DNA from: Oceanococcus sp041625325
Lineage (GTDB): Bacteria; Pseudomonadota; Gammaproteobacteria; Nevskiales; Oceanococcaceae
DNA: 64,000 nt
Assembly (NCBI GenBank): GCA_041625325.1
Contig: JBFJTN010000001.1
Location: 1 to 64,000, forward strand
Reading direction: 5' to 3'
The position numbers and the translations under genes were made by a program. Shown piece after piece: positions 1 to 7,291 of the stretch (its first letter is position 1; every line of letters begins with the position of its first letter). The notes under the pieces were generated by a model. The model was not told where the DNA came from. It saw nothing but the letters and a program-made list of their open reading frames with translations, and did not search any database.

Positions 1-761
1 GCGATGAAGTCGGTGATGCTGAAGTCGATTTCGTGACCGACCGCGCTCAGGGTCGGGATGTTCGATGCGGCGAGGGCCCGGGCCACGGCCTCGTTATTGA
101 AAGCCTGCAGATCCTCCAGCGAGCCGCCGCCGCGGGTGAGCAGCAGCACGTCGCATTCGTCACGGCGCTGTGCGGTGTGCAGGGCCTCGATGATGCGGGC
201 CGGCGCGTCCGCGCCCTGGACCGGAATCGGGTAAAGGATCACCCGGGCCAGCGGATTGCGGCGGGCCAGGGTGGTGAGCACGTCATGAATGGCGGCGCCC
301 TGCGGCGAACTCAGCACGCCGATGCAGCGTGGCGCTTCGGGCAGCGGCTGCTTGCGGGCGGCATCGAACAGGCCCTCTTCGGCCAGCTGCCGCTTCAGGC
401 GCTCGAAGGCCAGGTGCAGGGCGCCGGCGCCGGCATCTTCCATCTGGTCGACGATCAGCTGCAGCTCGCCGCGGCCGGTGAAGATGCTGGGCTGGCCGTG
501 CAGCAGCACGCGCTGGCCGTTGGTGGGCGGCTGGCAGCGCAGATTGCGGTTGCGGAAGAAGGCGCAGCGAATCTGCGCACGTTCGTCCTTGAGGCTGAAA
601 TACCAGTGACCGGAGCGGGCGGCGACGAAATTGGAGACCTCGCCGTCCACCCACAGACCCGGAAAATTCATCTCCACCGCGTGCTTGAGCGTGCTGACCA
701 GTTCAAAGACCTGAAACACGCTGCGTTGCGGAGGGGCTTGGCTCGGCATCTCGACACTCAT
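1..761 (-). CDS. xseA: Exodeoxyribonuclease VII large subunit, 3' end missing
   Basis: Reading the minus strand from an ATG at 761 gives about 253 residues of XseA before the window ends, so the C-terminus is missing. XseA pairs with XseB to degrade single-stranded DNA in the cytoplasm. Visible are the N-terminal OB-fold region (VFQVFELVSTLKHAVE, then GLWVDGEVSNF and HWYFSLKDE) and the start of the nuclease domain (CIGVLSSPQGAAIHDVL, LLLTRGGGSLEDLQAFN, SAVGHEID). It is divergent from guaB, as in many gammaproteobacteria, and the two starts are only 43 bases apart, so their promoters overlap. Confidence 0.95.
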   Translation of the reverse strand, partial: MSVEMPSQAPPQRSVFQVFELVSTLKHAVEMNFPGLWVDGEVSNFVAARSGHWYFSLKDERAQIRCAFFRNRNLRCQPPTNGQRVLLHGQPSIFTGRGELQLIVDQMEDAGAGALHLAFERLKRQLAEEGLFDAARKQPLPEAPRCIGVLSSPQGAAIHDVLTTLARRNPLARVILYPIPVQGADAPARIIEALHTAQRRDECDVLLLTRGGGSLEDLQAFNNEAVARALAASNIPTLSAVGHEIDFSITDFI

Positions 762-767
762 GCGGCG

Positions 768-773
768 TATACT
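768..773 (+). promoter_or_regulatory. Possible guaB -10 element
   Basis: TATACT lies 31 bases before the guaB start codon in the short gap between divergent xseA and guaB. No good -35 hexamer is visible at 16-18 bases upstream, so the assignment rests on the -10 match and position alone. Confidence 0.35.
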
Positions 774-804
774 ATCGGGCTTTATCAGATTTCAGGAGCA
801 GCGG

Positions 805-2274
805 ATGCGATTGCAACAGGAAGCCTTGACGTTCGACGATGTCCTGTTGGTGCCCGCCTATTCCGAAGTGCTGCCCCGCCAGGTCGAGCTGAGCACGCAG
901 CTGACCCGCGACCTGCGCCTCAACCTGCCGCTGCTGTCGGCCGCCATGGATACCGTGACCGAAGGTCGTCTGGCCATTGCGCTGGCGCAGGAGGGCGGCA
1001 TCGGCATCATTCACAAGAACATGTCGATCGAGCGCCATGCCGCGGAAGTGCGCATGGTCAAGAAGTTCGAGGCCGGGGTGATTACCGACCCGATCACGGT
1101 CCGCCCCGAGGCGACCATCCGGGAGGTCCTGGAGCTGACCCGGGCCAACAACATCTCCGGCGTGCCGGTGGTCGATGGCGATGAACTGGTCGGCATCGTG
1201 ACCAGTCGTGATCTGCGCTTCGAAACCGGCTATTCCAACCCGGTGTCCAGCGCGATGACCCCGAAGGAGCGCCTGGTCACGGTCAAGGAGGGTGCGAGCA
1301 AGGCCGAGGTGCAGGACCTGCTGCACAAGCACCGGATCGAGAAGGTGCTGGTGGTGAATGACGATTTCAAGCTGCGCGGCATGATCACGGTCAAGGACAT
1401 CCAGAAGTCCACTGACTTCCCGAACGCCAGCAAGGACAATCGCGAGCGCCTGCTGGTCGGCGCCGCGGTGGGTACCGGCGCCGGCACCGAGGAGCGGGTG
1501 CAGGCCCTGTCCGAGGCGGGGGTGGACGTGATTGTCGTCGACACCGCCCACGGGCACTCCAAGGGCGTGATCGACCGGGTGCGCTGGGTCAAGCGCAACT
1601 ACCCCGATATCCAGGTCATCGGCGGCAACATTGCCACCGGAGAGGCCGCCCTGGCGCTGACCGAGGCGGGTGCCGACGCGGTCAAGGTCGGGATCGGCCC
1701 GGGCTCCATCTGCACCACCCGCATCGTGGCCGGGGTCGGCGTCCCCCAGATCAGCGCCATCGCCAATGTGGCCGAGGCGCTCAAGAGCAGTGGCGTCCCG
1801 CTGATCGCCGATGGCGGGGTGCGTTACTCGGGCGACCTGTCCAAGGCGATCGCAGCCGGCGCCTATGCGGTGATGGTCGGTAGCCTGCTGGCCGGGACCA
1901 AGGAAGCGCCGGGTGATGTCGAGCTGTACCAGGGGCGCTCCTACAAGTCCTATCGCGGCATGGGTTCCATCGGCGCCATGGGCGGCAGCGAGGGGTCCAA
2001 GGATCGCTACTTCCAGGACACCACCGAGGAAGTGGAGAAGCTGGTGCCGGAGGGCATCGAGGGTCGGGTGCCCTACAAGGGGCCGCTGTCGGCCATCGTG
2101 CATCAGATGGTGGGCGGGCTGCGCGCCAGCATGGGCTATACCGGCTGCCGCAGCATCGACGAGATGCGCGAGAAGGCCCATTTCGTCCGCATCACCAATG
2201 CCGGGGTGCGGGAGAGCCATGTGCACGACGTGTCGATCGTCAAGGAAGCCCCGAATTACCGGGTGGATTCCTGA
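805..2274 (+). CDS. guaB: Inosine-5'-monophosphate dehydrogenase
   Basis: GuaB oxidises IMP to XMP with NAD+, the committed step of GMP synthesis. The product is 489 aa, the usual bacterial length. It starts MRLQQEALTFDDVLL, with AGGAG at 794-798 in front of the ATG; the frame is open further upstream but that part overlaps the xseA start and has no homologous sequence. Two CBS domains occupy about residues 93-205 (GVPVVDGDELVGIVTSRDL). The catalytic loop GPGSICTTR carries the active-site Cys, and the flap and IMP-binding segments (YRGMGSIGAMGG) are intact. guaA follows after 180 bases, so the two GMP-branch genes are probably co-transcribed. Confidence 0.97.
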   Translation: MRLQQEALTFDDVLLVPAYSEVLPRQVELSTQLTRDLRLNLPLLSAAMDTVTEGRLAIALAQEGGIGIIHKNMSIERHAAEVRMVKKFEAGVITDPITVRPEATIREVLELTRANNISGVPVVDGDELVGIVTSRDLRFETGYSNPVSSAMTPKERLVTVKEGASKAEVQDLLHKHRIEKVLVVNDDFKLRGMITVKDIQKSTDFPNASKDNRERLLVGAAVGTGAGTEERVQALSEAGVDVIVVDTAHGHSKGVIDRVRWVKRNYPDIQVIGGNIATGEAALALTEAGADAVKVGIGPGSICTTRIVAGVGVPQISAIANVAEALKSSGVPLIADGGVRYSGDLSKAIAAGAYAVMVGSLLAGTKEAPGDVELYQGRSYKSYRGMGSIGAMGGSEGSKDRYFQDTTEEVEKLVPEGIEGRVPYKGPLSAIVHQMVGGLRASMGYTGCRSIDEMREKAHFVRITNAGVRESHVHDVSIVKEAPNYRVDS

Positions 2275-2342
2275 GCCGCAGGCCATTTTTCAGGTTTCAG
2301 GTGTTCGGGGCGAAGCCGTCGCTGGGTGCCGCTATTTTTATC

Positions 2343-2369
2343 CGCAGATTACGCAGAACACGCAGATTG
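2343..2369. repeat. Three tandem 9-bp units (CGCAGATTA type)
   Basis: Three 9-base units follow directly: CGCAGATTA, CGCAGAACA, CGCAGATTG. They are the most structured part of the 180-base guaB-guaA gap. Similar CGCAGATTA tandem units occur in other proteobacterial genomes as I recall, but I cannot check copies elsewhere in this genome. No function is claimed. Confidence 0.5.
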
Positions 2370-2454
2370 CTCAGCTGGAACCAGCCGACGGCCGCAAATG
2401 GGTCGGCTGGTCAGTGCAAGGCGTGGATCATCAGCCGCTGAGAGCCCAATCCCC

Positions 2455-4029
2455 ATGCTCGACATCCATTCCGACCGCATCCTGATCCTTGATTACGGTT
2501 CGCAGTACACCCAGCTGATCGCTCGCCGGGTCCGCGAGGCCGGGGTCTACTGCGAGATTCATCCCTGCGACATGGATACCACCGCGCTGGCGGCTTTCGG
2601 CGCGCGCGGCATCATCCTGTCCGGCGGCCCGGAGTCGGTTACCGCGGACAATGCCCCGCAGATTCCCGACGCGGTGTTCGCCGCGCAGGTGCCGGTGCTG
2701 GGCATCTGCTACGGCATGCAGGCCATGGCGCACAAGCTGGGCGGCGCCGTGGAGGGCGGACATACCCAGGAATTCGGCTACGCCGAGATCCGGGCGCGCG
2801 GTCACACCGCGCTGTTGCGCGATATCGAGGACCGGGTCAGCGACGAGGGTCACGGCCTGCTCGACGTGTGGATGAGTCACGGCGACCGGGTCACCGCGCT
2901 GCCCGAGGGCTTCAAGCTGATGGCCAGCACCGCGGATGTGCCCATCGCCGGCATGGCCGACGAGGCGCGACGCTATTACGGCGTGCAATTCCATCCCGAG
3001 GTGACCCATACCAGCCAGGGGCAGCGCATCCTCGCCCGCTTCCTGCATGACATCTGCGGCTGCGGCACGGCCTGGACCGCGGGCAACATCATCCACGACG
3101 CGATCGCGCGGGTGCGCGAGCAGGTGGGCGGTGACACGGTGCTGCTGGGCCTGTCCGGCGGGGTCGACTCCTCGGTGGTGGCGGCCCTGCTGCACAAGGC
3201 CATCGGCGATCAGCTGATCTGCGTCTTCGTCGACAACGGCCTGCTGCGCCTGAACGAAGGCGACGAGGTGATGAAGACCTTCGCCGAGCACCTGGGGGTG
3301 AACGTGATCCGGGTCAATGCCCAGGACCGCTTCCTGGACGCGCTGGCCGGGGAGAGCGACCCCGAGGCCAAGCGCAAGATCATCGGTCGTCTGTTCATCG
3401 AGGTCTTTGACGAAGAGGCGGCAAAGCTCTCCGATGTGCGCTGGCTGGCCCAGGGCACGATCTATCCGGACGTGATCGAATCCGCCGGCGCCGCCACCGG
3501 CAAGGCGCATGTGATCAAGTCGCACCACAACGTCGGCGGCCTGCCGGAGACCATGACCCTGAAGCTGGTCGAGCCGCTGCGCGAGCTGTTCAAGGACGAG
3601 GTGCGCAAGCTCGGCCTGGAGCTCGGGCTGCCACGCGAGTCGGTGTTCCGGCATCCCTTTCCGGGGCCGGGTCTGGGCGTGCGCATCCTGGGCGAGGTCA
3701 GCGGCGCGGCGGCCGAAACCCTGCGCCGGGCCGATGCGATCTTCATCGGCGAGCTGCGCGCCGCCGGGCTGTACGACAAGGTCAGTCAGGCCTTCGCCGT
3801 CTGGCTGCCGGTGAATTCGGTGGGGGTGACCGGGGACGGTCGCCGCTACGCCCCGGTCATCGCCCTGCGGGCGGTCGAGACCATCGACTTCATGACCGCG
3901 CGCTGGGCGCACCTGCCCTATGATTTCCTGGATACCGTGTCCCGCCGCATCGTCAACGAGATACCCGGGGTCAGCCGGGTGGTGTATGACGTGTCGGGCA
4001 AGCCGCCGGCCACCATCGAGTGGGAATAG
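2455..4029 (+). CDS. guaA: GMP synthase (glutamine-hydrolysing)
   Basis: GuaA aminates XMP to GMP using glutamine and ATP. The 524-aa product starts MLDIHSDRILILDYGSQY, the normal start for the family; the open frame upstream of it is unrelated. The N-terminal class I amidotransferase has the nucleophile elbow GICYGMQAM and the catalytic His-Glu in HPEVTHT. The ATP pyrophosphatase domain has the PP-loop LSGGVDSSVVAAL, and the C-terminal dimerisation domain ends in PPATIEWE. There is no strong ribosome site; GAGAG about 10 bases upstream of the ATG is the best candidate. It follows guaB on the same strand. Confidence 0.97.
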   Translation: MLDIHSDRILILDYGSQYTQLIARRVREAGVYCEIHPCDMDTTALAAFGARGIILSGGPESVTADNAPQIPDAVFAAQVPVLGICYGMQAMAHKLGGAVEGGHTQEFGYAEIRARGHTALLRDIEDRVSDEGHGLLDVWMSHGDRVTALPEGFKLMASTADVPIAGMADEARRYYGVQFHPEVTHTSQGQRILARFLHDICGCGTAWTAGNIIHDAIARVREQVGGDTVLLGLSGGVDSSVVAALLHKAIGDQLICVFVDNGLLRLNEGDEVMKTFAEHLGVNVIRVNAQDRFLDALAGESDPEAKRKIIGRLFIEVFDEEAAKLSDVRWLAQGTIYPDVIESAGAATGKAHVIKSHHNVGGLPETMTLKLVEPLRELFKDEVRKLGLELGLPRESVFRHPFPGPGLGVRILGEVSGAAAETLRRADAIFIGELRAAGLYDKVSQAFAVWLPVNSVGVTGDGRRYAPVIALRAVETIDFMTARWAHLPYDFLDTVSRRIVNEIPGVSRVVYDVSGKPPATIEWE

Positions 4030-4097
4030 GCGGGGCCGCCGTGACTTGAATTCGCCAGGATAGTTCCGGGCGGAAAAATTTATTTCGCGACCGCGTA

Positions 4098-4113
4098 TGG
4101 CGGATTTCTCGCG
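4098..4113 (+). promoter_or_regulatory. Possible sigma-54 (-24/-12) promoter for the pilin operon
   Basis: TGGCGGATTTCTCGCG has the invariant GG-N10-GC spacing of a sigma-54 promoter and a perfect TGGC at -24, but a weak -12 (TCGCG against TTGCA). It lies 65 bases before the first pilin gene. Sigma-54 control of type IV pilin genes is known in Pseudomonas and Xanthomonas. A TATGAT at 4117-4122 could instead serve sigma-70, but has no -35. Confidence 0.3.
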
Positions 4114-4178
4114 CGCTATGATGATGTGATGTCGCCGGTTCAGGCGGCAGGAATTGCAGCCACCATTGGTGCGAGGAC

Positions 4179-4619
4179 ATGGCAGCCGAAGTCAGTGCGG
4201 CGCGTATCAGTCGCGTTGCCGAAGGACGATGTGTCCGGGCAGGTCACGGGTTCACCCTGATCGAGATCCTGGTCGCCGTGGCCATTGTGGCGATCCTGGC
4301 CAGCATTGCCATCCCCAGCTACGAGTCGGCCATCCGCAAGGGGCGTCGGGCGAGTGCGCAGGAGTTCCTGCTGCAGGTGGCCCAGCGGCAGCAGCAGTAC
4401 CTCAGCGACCGAAGGGCCTATGCCCCCGATCTGGCGGGTCTGGGTCTTGGCATTCCCGCGGAGGTCGCGCGCCACTACCAGCTGGAGATGCAGATCAGTC
4501 GCGGTCCCCCTGCCGCTTTCGTCATTACGGCGCGTCCGCGCGGCACAAGTCCCCAGATGGCCGATGGCCCGATCAGTATCGATCAGAGCGGACGGCGCAC
4601 GCCGGCAGACAGATGGTGA
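4179..4619 (+). CDS. pilE: Type IV pilin-like protein, PilE family
   Basis: This 146-aa prepilin is the first gene of a six-gene minor pilin operon. It has a rather long leader of 24 residues ending in Gly, then FTLIEILVAVAIVAILASIAIPSY, which is the class III signal cut by PilD, with Glu5 and the hydrophobic assembly helix. The rest (RRASAQEFLLQVAQRQQQYL, then a short beta region) matches PilE-type minor pilins. It has no cysteine pair after the helix, unlike many pilins. It overlaps the next gene by 7 bases. Minor pilins prime assembly of the pilus in the inner membrane and periplasm. Confidence 0.88.
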   Translation: MAAEVSAARISRVAEGRCVRAGHGFTLIEILVAVAIVAILASIAIPSYESAIRKGRRASAQEFLLQVAQRQQQYLSDRRAYAPDLAGLGLGIPAEVARHYQLEMQISRGPPAAFVITARPRGTSPQMADGPISIDQSGRRTPADRW

Positions 4620-5071
4620 CGCCCGGACAGCGTGGATTCTCGCTGGTCGAGATCGTGACGGTGCTGGCCGTCGTTGGCGTGCTCGCGGCCATGGCCATGC
4701 CGTCGTTTCGCGGCCTGCTGGCGGATGCGCGGATCAGAAGTGTCGCGTCCGAGCTGCATGCCAGCCTGCTGCTGGCGCGCAGCGAGGCGGCCAAGACCAA
4801 TGCGAGGGTGCTGGTCGTGGCGGCGGAAAGCGGATGGGAAGGGGGCTGGACGGTGCGCAATGCGCAGGGCACGGTGCTGTTCAGCGGCAAGCCCCAGACG
4901 CAGGTGAGCGTCCGGGGCGGTCCGCCGGTGATGACCTACCTGCCATCGGGACGCGTGCTGGGTCCCGCGCCGTCCTTTCAGCTGGCGGGCAGCACCGGCC
5001 TGGGTCAGGTGCGCTGCGTCAGCGCCGAAGTCAGCGGCCACGCATCGATTCTCAAGGCGGCCTGCTCATGA
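4613..5071 (+). CDS. fimT: Minor pilin, FimT/GspH family
   Basis: The 152-aa product starts at the ATG at 4613, inside the end of pilE (ATGGTGA overlap), which suggests translational coupling. It has a short leader MVTPGQRG cut before FSLVEIVTVLAVVGVLAAMAMPSF, then the GspH-type segment SELHASLLLARSEAAKTNARV, which is diagnostic of FimT/FimU/GspH pseudopilins. Two cysteines near the C-terminus (RCVSAEV, AACS) could form the family's terminal disulfide. FimT/FimU proteins sit at the tip complex with PilV, PilW, PilX and PilY1, whose genes follow. Confidence 0.88.
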   Translation: MVTPGQRGFSLVEIVTVLAVVGVLAAMAMPSFRGLLADARIRSVASELHASLLLARSEAAKTNARVLVVAAESGWEGGWTVRNAQGTVLFSGKPQTQVSVRGGPPVMTYLPSGRVLGPAPSFQLAGSTGLGQVRCVSAEVSGHASILKAACS

Positions 5072-5661
5072 TTCGCTACCGTCCCGGGACCGCGTGGTCG
5101 GGCTTCACCCTGCTGGAGGTGCTGATCGCCCTCGTGCTGCTGTCCTTCGGCGTTCTGGCCATCGCCAGCCTGCAGATCCGGCAGCAGACCGATCATCTGG
5201 AAACCTATCAGCGCGCCCAGGCCATCGCCCTGCTCCAGGACATGGGCGGGCGCATGGCCGGGAATCTGGCCAATGCTCAAGCCTACGTCACGGGGACGGG
5301 GTCGCCCCTGGGCGTGGGCGCGGGGGCGCCGGGAGATTGCCGGGAGCCGGGCCTGGCCCGGGCGCAGGCCGATCGCTGCGAGTGGAGCCAGGCGCTGCAG
5401 GGTGTGCATGAGTCGCTGGCCTTGCAGCAGCTGGGTGCGATGATCGGTGCCCGGGGCTGCGTGGAACAGCTGGAGGCGCCGGATGTCAGCGCGGGCGTCT
5501 GCCGTCCGGGTGTCTACCGGCTTTCGGTGGTCTGGCAGGGCATGAGCAGCACCGCGGCGCCACCCGATGAATACGCCTGCGGGCTCGGGCTATACGGCGA
5601 GCCCGCCTTGCGGCGCATCGTCACGACCACGCTGATTGCAGGGCTGCCTCGATGCAACTGA
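5068..5661 (+). CDS. pilV: Type IV pilus modification protein PilV
   Basis: This 197-aa prepilin starts at 5068 in a 4-base ATGA overlap with the preceding gene. The leader MIRYRPGTAWSG is followed by FTLLEVLIALVLLSFGVLAIASLQ, the PilV signature. The C-terminal region has several cysteines (GDCREPG, DRCEWSQ, RGCVEQLE, GVCRPGVYRLSVVWQG) and ends in the usual PilV beta segment. PilV is part of the tip-initiation complex of the pilus. It overlaps pilW by 10 bases. Confidence 0.9.
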   Translation: MIRYRPGTAWSGFTLLEVLIALVLLSFGVLAIASLQIRQQTDHLETYQRAQAIALLQDMGGRMAGNLANAQAYVTGTGSPLGVGAGAPGDCREPGLARAQADRCEWSQALQGVHESLALQQLGAMIGARGCVEQLEAPDVSAGVCRPGVYRLSVVWQGMSSTAAPPDEYACGLGLYGEPALRRIVTTTLIAGLPRCN

Positions 5662-6704
5662 ATGACATCCGGGCCGCATCCCGGCAGTCGGGATTCAGCC
5701 TCATCGAACTGATGATCGCGCTGACCATCTCCCTGATCGTGCTGGCCGCCCTCATTTCCCTGTACGTGAACAGCAGTCGGGCGCGTGATGAACTGGAGCG
5801 GGCCGACCGGCTGACGGAAAACGGGCGCTACGCGCTGCAGCAGCTGATCATCGACCTGCAGCTGGCCGGCTTCTACGGAGGCTTCGATCACGCCCTGGCC
5901 GCCGCGACCCTGGACTATCCCGCCGACCTGCCGAATCCCTGCAGCACCAGCCTGGCCGAACTGGACCTGCAGCTGCCTTTCCCGATCCAGGGTCTTGACG
6001 ATGCCGGGAGCGGTGCCCTGGATTGCGTGCCCGATGCCCGGCCGGGCTCCGATGTGGTGGTGGTCCGCCGCCTGAGTACCTGCTTCGGTGGGCAACCGGA
6101 ATGCCCGATGGTCGCCGGAGCGCCGTACTTTCAGGCGTCACGCTGCCGCAATGATGACGAATTGCTGTCCCCCGATTCCGATGACTGGTTCGTGCTGCAC
6201 ACGAACATCGCCGCATTGACCAAGACGCGACGGGACTGTCTCAGCCGTGCGCCGATCCGGCGCTTTCGCACCCACATCTACTTCATCGCCAACAATGGGC
6301 GGGCGGGCGACGGCGTGCCGACCCTGAAGCGCGCCGAATTGCTCGACGGGCGTTTCGTCGTCGCCAGTGTGGCCTCCGGTATCGAAAACCTGCAGCTCGA
6401 ATACGGCATCGATACCAATGGCGACGGCGCAGCGGACGCCTATACCGCCGACCCCGCCCGATTTCAGGCCTGCAATGCCCCGGCCTGCCGGATGCTCAAC
6501 TGGCGCAATGCCGTATCGGTTCGCCTGAGCCTGCTGGCGCGCTCGCAGACCCGGGGGGGCGAGACAGGCGCGGCCAAGACCTTCCAGCTCGGACGGGATT
6601 TCAGTGGCACACCCGTCGTGCTGGGGCCGTATTCCGATCGATATCGGCGCCGGGTGTTCCACGCCACGGTCACCCTGCGCAATGTGGCCGGGAGGCGCCG
6701 GTGA
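5652..6704 (+). CDS. pilW: Type IV pilus assembly protein PilW
   Basis: This 350-aa minor pilin has leader MQLNDIRAASRQSG and then FSLIELMIALTISLIVLAALISLY. The family segments DRLTENGRYALQQLIIDLQLAGFYGG and VASGIENLQLEYGIDTNGDG are intact. PilW is one of the larger minor pilins, forms the tip complex with PilV and PilX and links it to PilY1. It overlaps pilV upstream and pilX downstream (GTGA at 6701). Confidence 0.9.
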   Translation: MQLNDIRAASRQSGFSLIELMIALTISLIVLAALISLYVNSSRARDELERADRLTENGRYALQQLIIDLQLAGFYGGFDHALAAATLDYPADLPNPCSTSLAELDLQLPFPIQGLDDAGSGALDCVPDARPGSDVVVVRRLSTCFGGQPECPMVAGAPYFQASRCRNDDELLSPDSDDWFVLHTNIAALTKTRRDCLSRAPIRRFRTHIYFIANNGRAGDGVPTLKRAELLDGRFVVASVASGIENLQLEYGIDTNGDGAADAYTADPARFQACNAPACRMLNWRNAVSVRLSLLARSQTRGGETGAAKTFQLGRDFSGTPVVLGPYSDRYRRRVFHATVTLRNVAGRRR

Positions 6705-7270
6705 TTCGTCTGCCGCTCCGTGAGCAGGGCGCGGTGCTGGTCATCGGCCTGATCATGCTGCTGCTGCTCAGCCTGATGGTGGTCGCCAGCCAGACCGCCG
6801 GCCGCACCAGCCTGATGATCGTGCAGAACCTGCAGAACCAGATCATCGCCCTTGATCTGGCCAACAGCACCCTGGAGGAGGCGATCAGCAGCCCGCGCCT
6901 GGTCAATGCGCCAGCGGCCATTTTCGTGCCCGGCTGCAATGGCGTGGTCAATACGCGCTGTTTCGATCTGGACGCCGACGGGGTGATGGATGTGAGCGTC
7001 GCCTTGCAGCCTCAGCCGTTCTGCATCCAGGCCCAGACCATTCAGAATTCCCAGTTGAACCTGGATGATCCGGAGGAGGCCGCCTGTCTGTTCGCCCTGC
7101 CGGTCGATCCGGGGATCCAGCTCGGCGTCAGCAATGATTCCCTGTGCGCCATGAGCATGTGGGAAGTCACCGCCGTGGCCACCGATGCGGTCACCGGCGC
7201 CCGTCAAACCGTTGTTGGCCATTATGCGGTCAGGGTGGCCACCGACAGCATCGCGACGTCCTGCCCGTAG
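6701..7270 (+). CDS. pilX: Type IV pilus assembly protein PilX
   Basis: This 189-aa protein uses a GTG start that overlaps the pilW stop (GTGA). It lacks the full G-F-T-L-x-E prepilin motif, as PilX proteins usually do. Its N-terminus reads EQGAVLVIGLIMLLLLSLMV, the typical PilX membrane helix, followed by QNLQNQIIALDLANSTLEEA. The middle has a conserved Cys pair (VPGCNGVVNTRCFD). PilX acts with PilW and PilY1 in pilus priming and adhesion. Confidence 0.85.
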   Translation: MIRLPLREQGAVLVIGLIMLLLLSLMVVASQTAGRTSLMIVQNLQNQIIALDLANSTLEEAISSPRLVNAPAAIFVPGCNGVVNTRCFDLDADGVMDVSVALQPQPFCIQAQTIQNSQLNLDDPEEAACLFALPVDPGIQLGVSNDSLCAMSMWEVTAVATDAVTGARQTVVGHYAVRVATDSIATSCP

Positions 7271-7291
7271 CGCCCTGCGAAGGAGTCCTGC

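Noticed and set aside
772..2286. Long open minus-strand frame antisense to guaB
   Set aside because: It covers a certain gene, its translation is His/Asp/Gly-rich with no family similarity, and long antisense frames are expected in GC-rich DNA.
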